A DNA stretch of 64,000 bases from Odiellus spinosus (taxonomy: Eukaryota; Arthropoda; Arachnida; Opiliones; Phalangiidae): contig OY987230.1 in assembly GCA_963920705.1 (NCBI GenBank), positions 1,364,001-1,428,000 on the forward strand, in the 5' to 3' direction. This document shows, piece after piece, positions 63,601 to 64,000 of this stretch. The notes below the pieces were generated by a model that saw only the letters and a program-made list of their open reading frames with translations, searched no databases and was not told the origin of the DNA. The first letter of the stretch is position 1. Every line of letters starts with the position of its first letter. The translations under genes were made by a program, and so were the position numbers.

Positions 63601-64000
63601 ATTGTTTTTTAAATATACCAAAATTTGGTCTTTCTAGTGGTCTTATTTTTGTCTAAATCGCTTAAAATTCAAAAGTTTTGTGTCCATTTGAATCCAATAA
63701 TCTTGGATTTTTAAGCGTTTTTGCTTAATTTTAACCAATTTTATATTTGTCACAATTTTGCAATTTAGACAAAACCAAAGTCATTCGAAAGAGCAATTAA
63801 TGGAGAGTCTAAATAATAAGAGTTTTCAAAAATCCGTTGAAAAACAAGAAAAATATGGCCAATTCAAGAAATCATAGAATATCAAAATAGTCAAATTTCA
63901 GATTTTCAAAATTCGCTTTTTGATATTAGATGTTTTTTGAATTGTCCATATTTTCCATGTTTTTCAACGGATTTTCCAAAACTCTTGTTTTTTAGATAGA
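60650..64000 (+). repeat. Direct repeat, offset 2,764 bp, running off the window end
   Basis: 60650-61236 matches 63414-64000, sharing TTTTTTAAATATACC (60841, 63605), GGTCTTATTTTTGTC and AATGGAGAGTC. About three differences. The offset is twice 1,382 (4 x 383 minus 150), so a block with one deletion unit was probably copied more than once. Confidence 0.75.
61279..63584 (+). repeat. Tandem duplication, offset 999 bp, carrying the 150-bp deletion
   Basis: 61279-62585 matches 62278-63584. Markers are the deletion joint (61583, 62582), CAAAAATTCGTTG (62062, 63061), TATTTGTTCTTTCG and AAATCTCTTAAAAATC. The offset is 3 x 383 minus 150. A few differences occur (TTCTATG against TTCCATG; CGAGTGG against CGAAAGG). 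Confidence 0.82.

Larger units (their letters stand above)
1..64000. repeat. 383-bp AT-rich satellite array filling the window
   Basis: The same 383-bp unit recurs from the first base to the last. Landmarks such as TTTCGAATGAC begin at 1, 384 and 767, and about 168 copies of the outer segment can be counted. GC is about 27% (105 of 383 bases in the first unit). Copies are mostly 95-99% alike by eye, with private substitutions and small indels. Both orientations are present throughout. No stretch above about 30 bp fails to match the unit, so every gene-free interval here is satellite. The unit is close to two nucleosome repeats, which is common for satellites; that this matters here is inference. 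I do not recognise the family. Confidence 0.98.
55925..64000. repeat. Satellite tile 10: almost entirely minus
   Basis: Blocks: minus to 59000, plus to 59755, minus to the window end. Twenty of the last 22 outer segments are minus, making this the most uniform part of the window. Three units carry an identical 150-bp deletion. The array continues past 64000, which lies inside a unit. Confidence 0.85.

Noticed and set aside
1-64000. CRISPR array
   Set aside because: The 17-bp box recurs regularly, but the sequences between boxes (113 and 236 bp) are themselves repeats, and the box alternates in orientation. There are no unique spacers and no cas genes.
1-64000. Pure assembly artefact
   Set aside because: Frequent inversions and duplications in a satellite raise this concern, and it cannot be excluded without reads. 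However, private mutations, graded divergence between duplicate pairs and offsets that account for known deletions form a consistent history that random misassembly would not give.
1-64000. Assignment to a named beetle satellite family such as TCAST
   Set aside because: The style (length, AT content, inverted subrepeats, curvature) is similar, but I cannot match the sequence from memory and the 383-bp unit does not equal the lengths I recall. A database search with the consensus would decide.

Overview
This 64-kb window is one uninterrupted block of AT-rich tandem satellite DNA. I found no gene, RNA gene, transposon or unique-sequence gap, and neither end of the array is reached. The unit is 383 bp (for example 1-383 and 384-766) and about 27% GC by hand count of the first unit. 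I counted about 168 units by eye. Long monomers, base-phased A-tracts, built-in inverted repeats and stacked segmental duplications point to eukaryotic constitutive heterochromatin, pericentromeric or subtelomeric. Insects such as darkling beetles carry satellites of this style, but I do not recognise the sequence, so the taxon is a low-confidence inference.

Each unit is built from two segments separated by a 17-bp box, AAAATCCGTTGAAAAAC, which occurs twice per unit in opposite orientations. The outer segment (O, about 236 bp) carries four A-tracts spaced exactly 10 bp apart, a 12-bp inverted repeat and a 7-bp hairpin. The inner segment (I, about 113 bp) is the middle of a roughly 240-bp imperfect palindrome whose arms are about 84% identical by hand alignment. 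Both segments occur in either orientation, apparently independently, while the box lattice keeps its 383-bp step. Reading O alone gives about 74 runs of alternating orientation (about 80 plus, 88 minus). The array therefore looks like a string of flip-flopped modules rather than a head-to-tail satellite.

Recent segmental duplications lie on top of this. The clearest are a 13-unit (4.98-kb) tandem duplication across 35.5-45.1 kb, a 1,531-bp (4-unit) one at 13.1-16.3 kb, a 2,295-bp (6-unit) one at 7.5-11.7 kb that lost one unit, a three-copy block at 27.6-32.0 kb, a 1,915-bp one at 45.6-49.0 kb, a 1,149-bp one at 49.7-51.7 kb, and 999- and 2,764-bp offsets at 60-64 kb. Two long inverted duplications (707 and about 506 bp) link distant places on opposite strands through shared private mutations. 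Offsets are whole multiples of about 383 bp, or multiples minus a recognisable deletion.

Region by region: 1-6.4 kb is mostly plus orientation with the longest plus run. 6.4-35 kb alternates almost unit by unit. 35-45 kb holds the 13-unit duplication. 45-56 kb is minus-rich, and 56-64 kb is almost all minus. Recurrent 60-90-codon open frames are translations of the repeat itself and are not annotated as genes.
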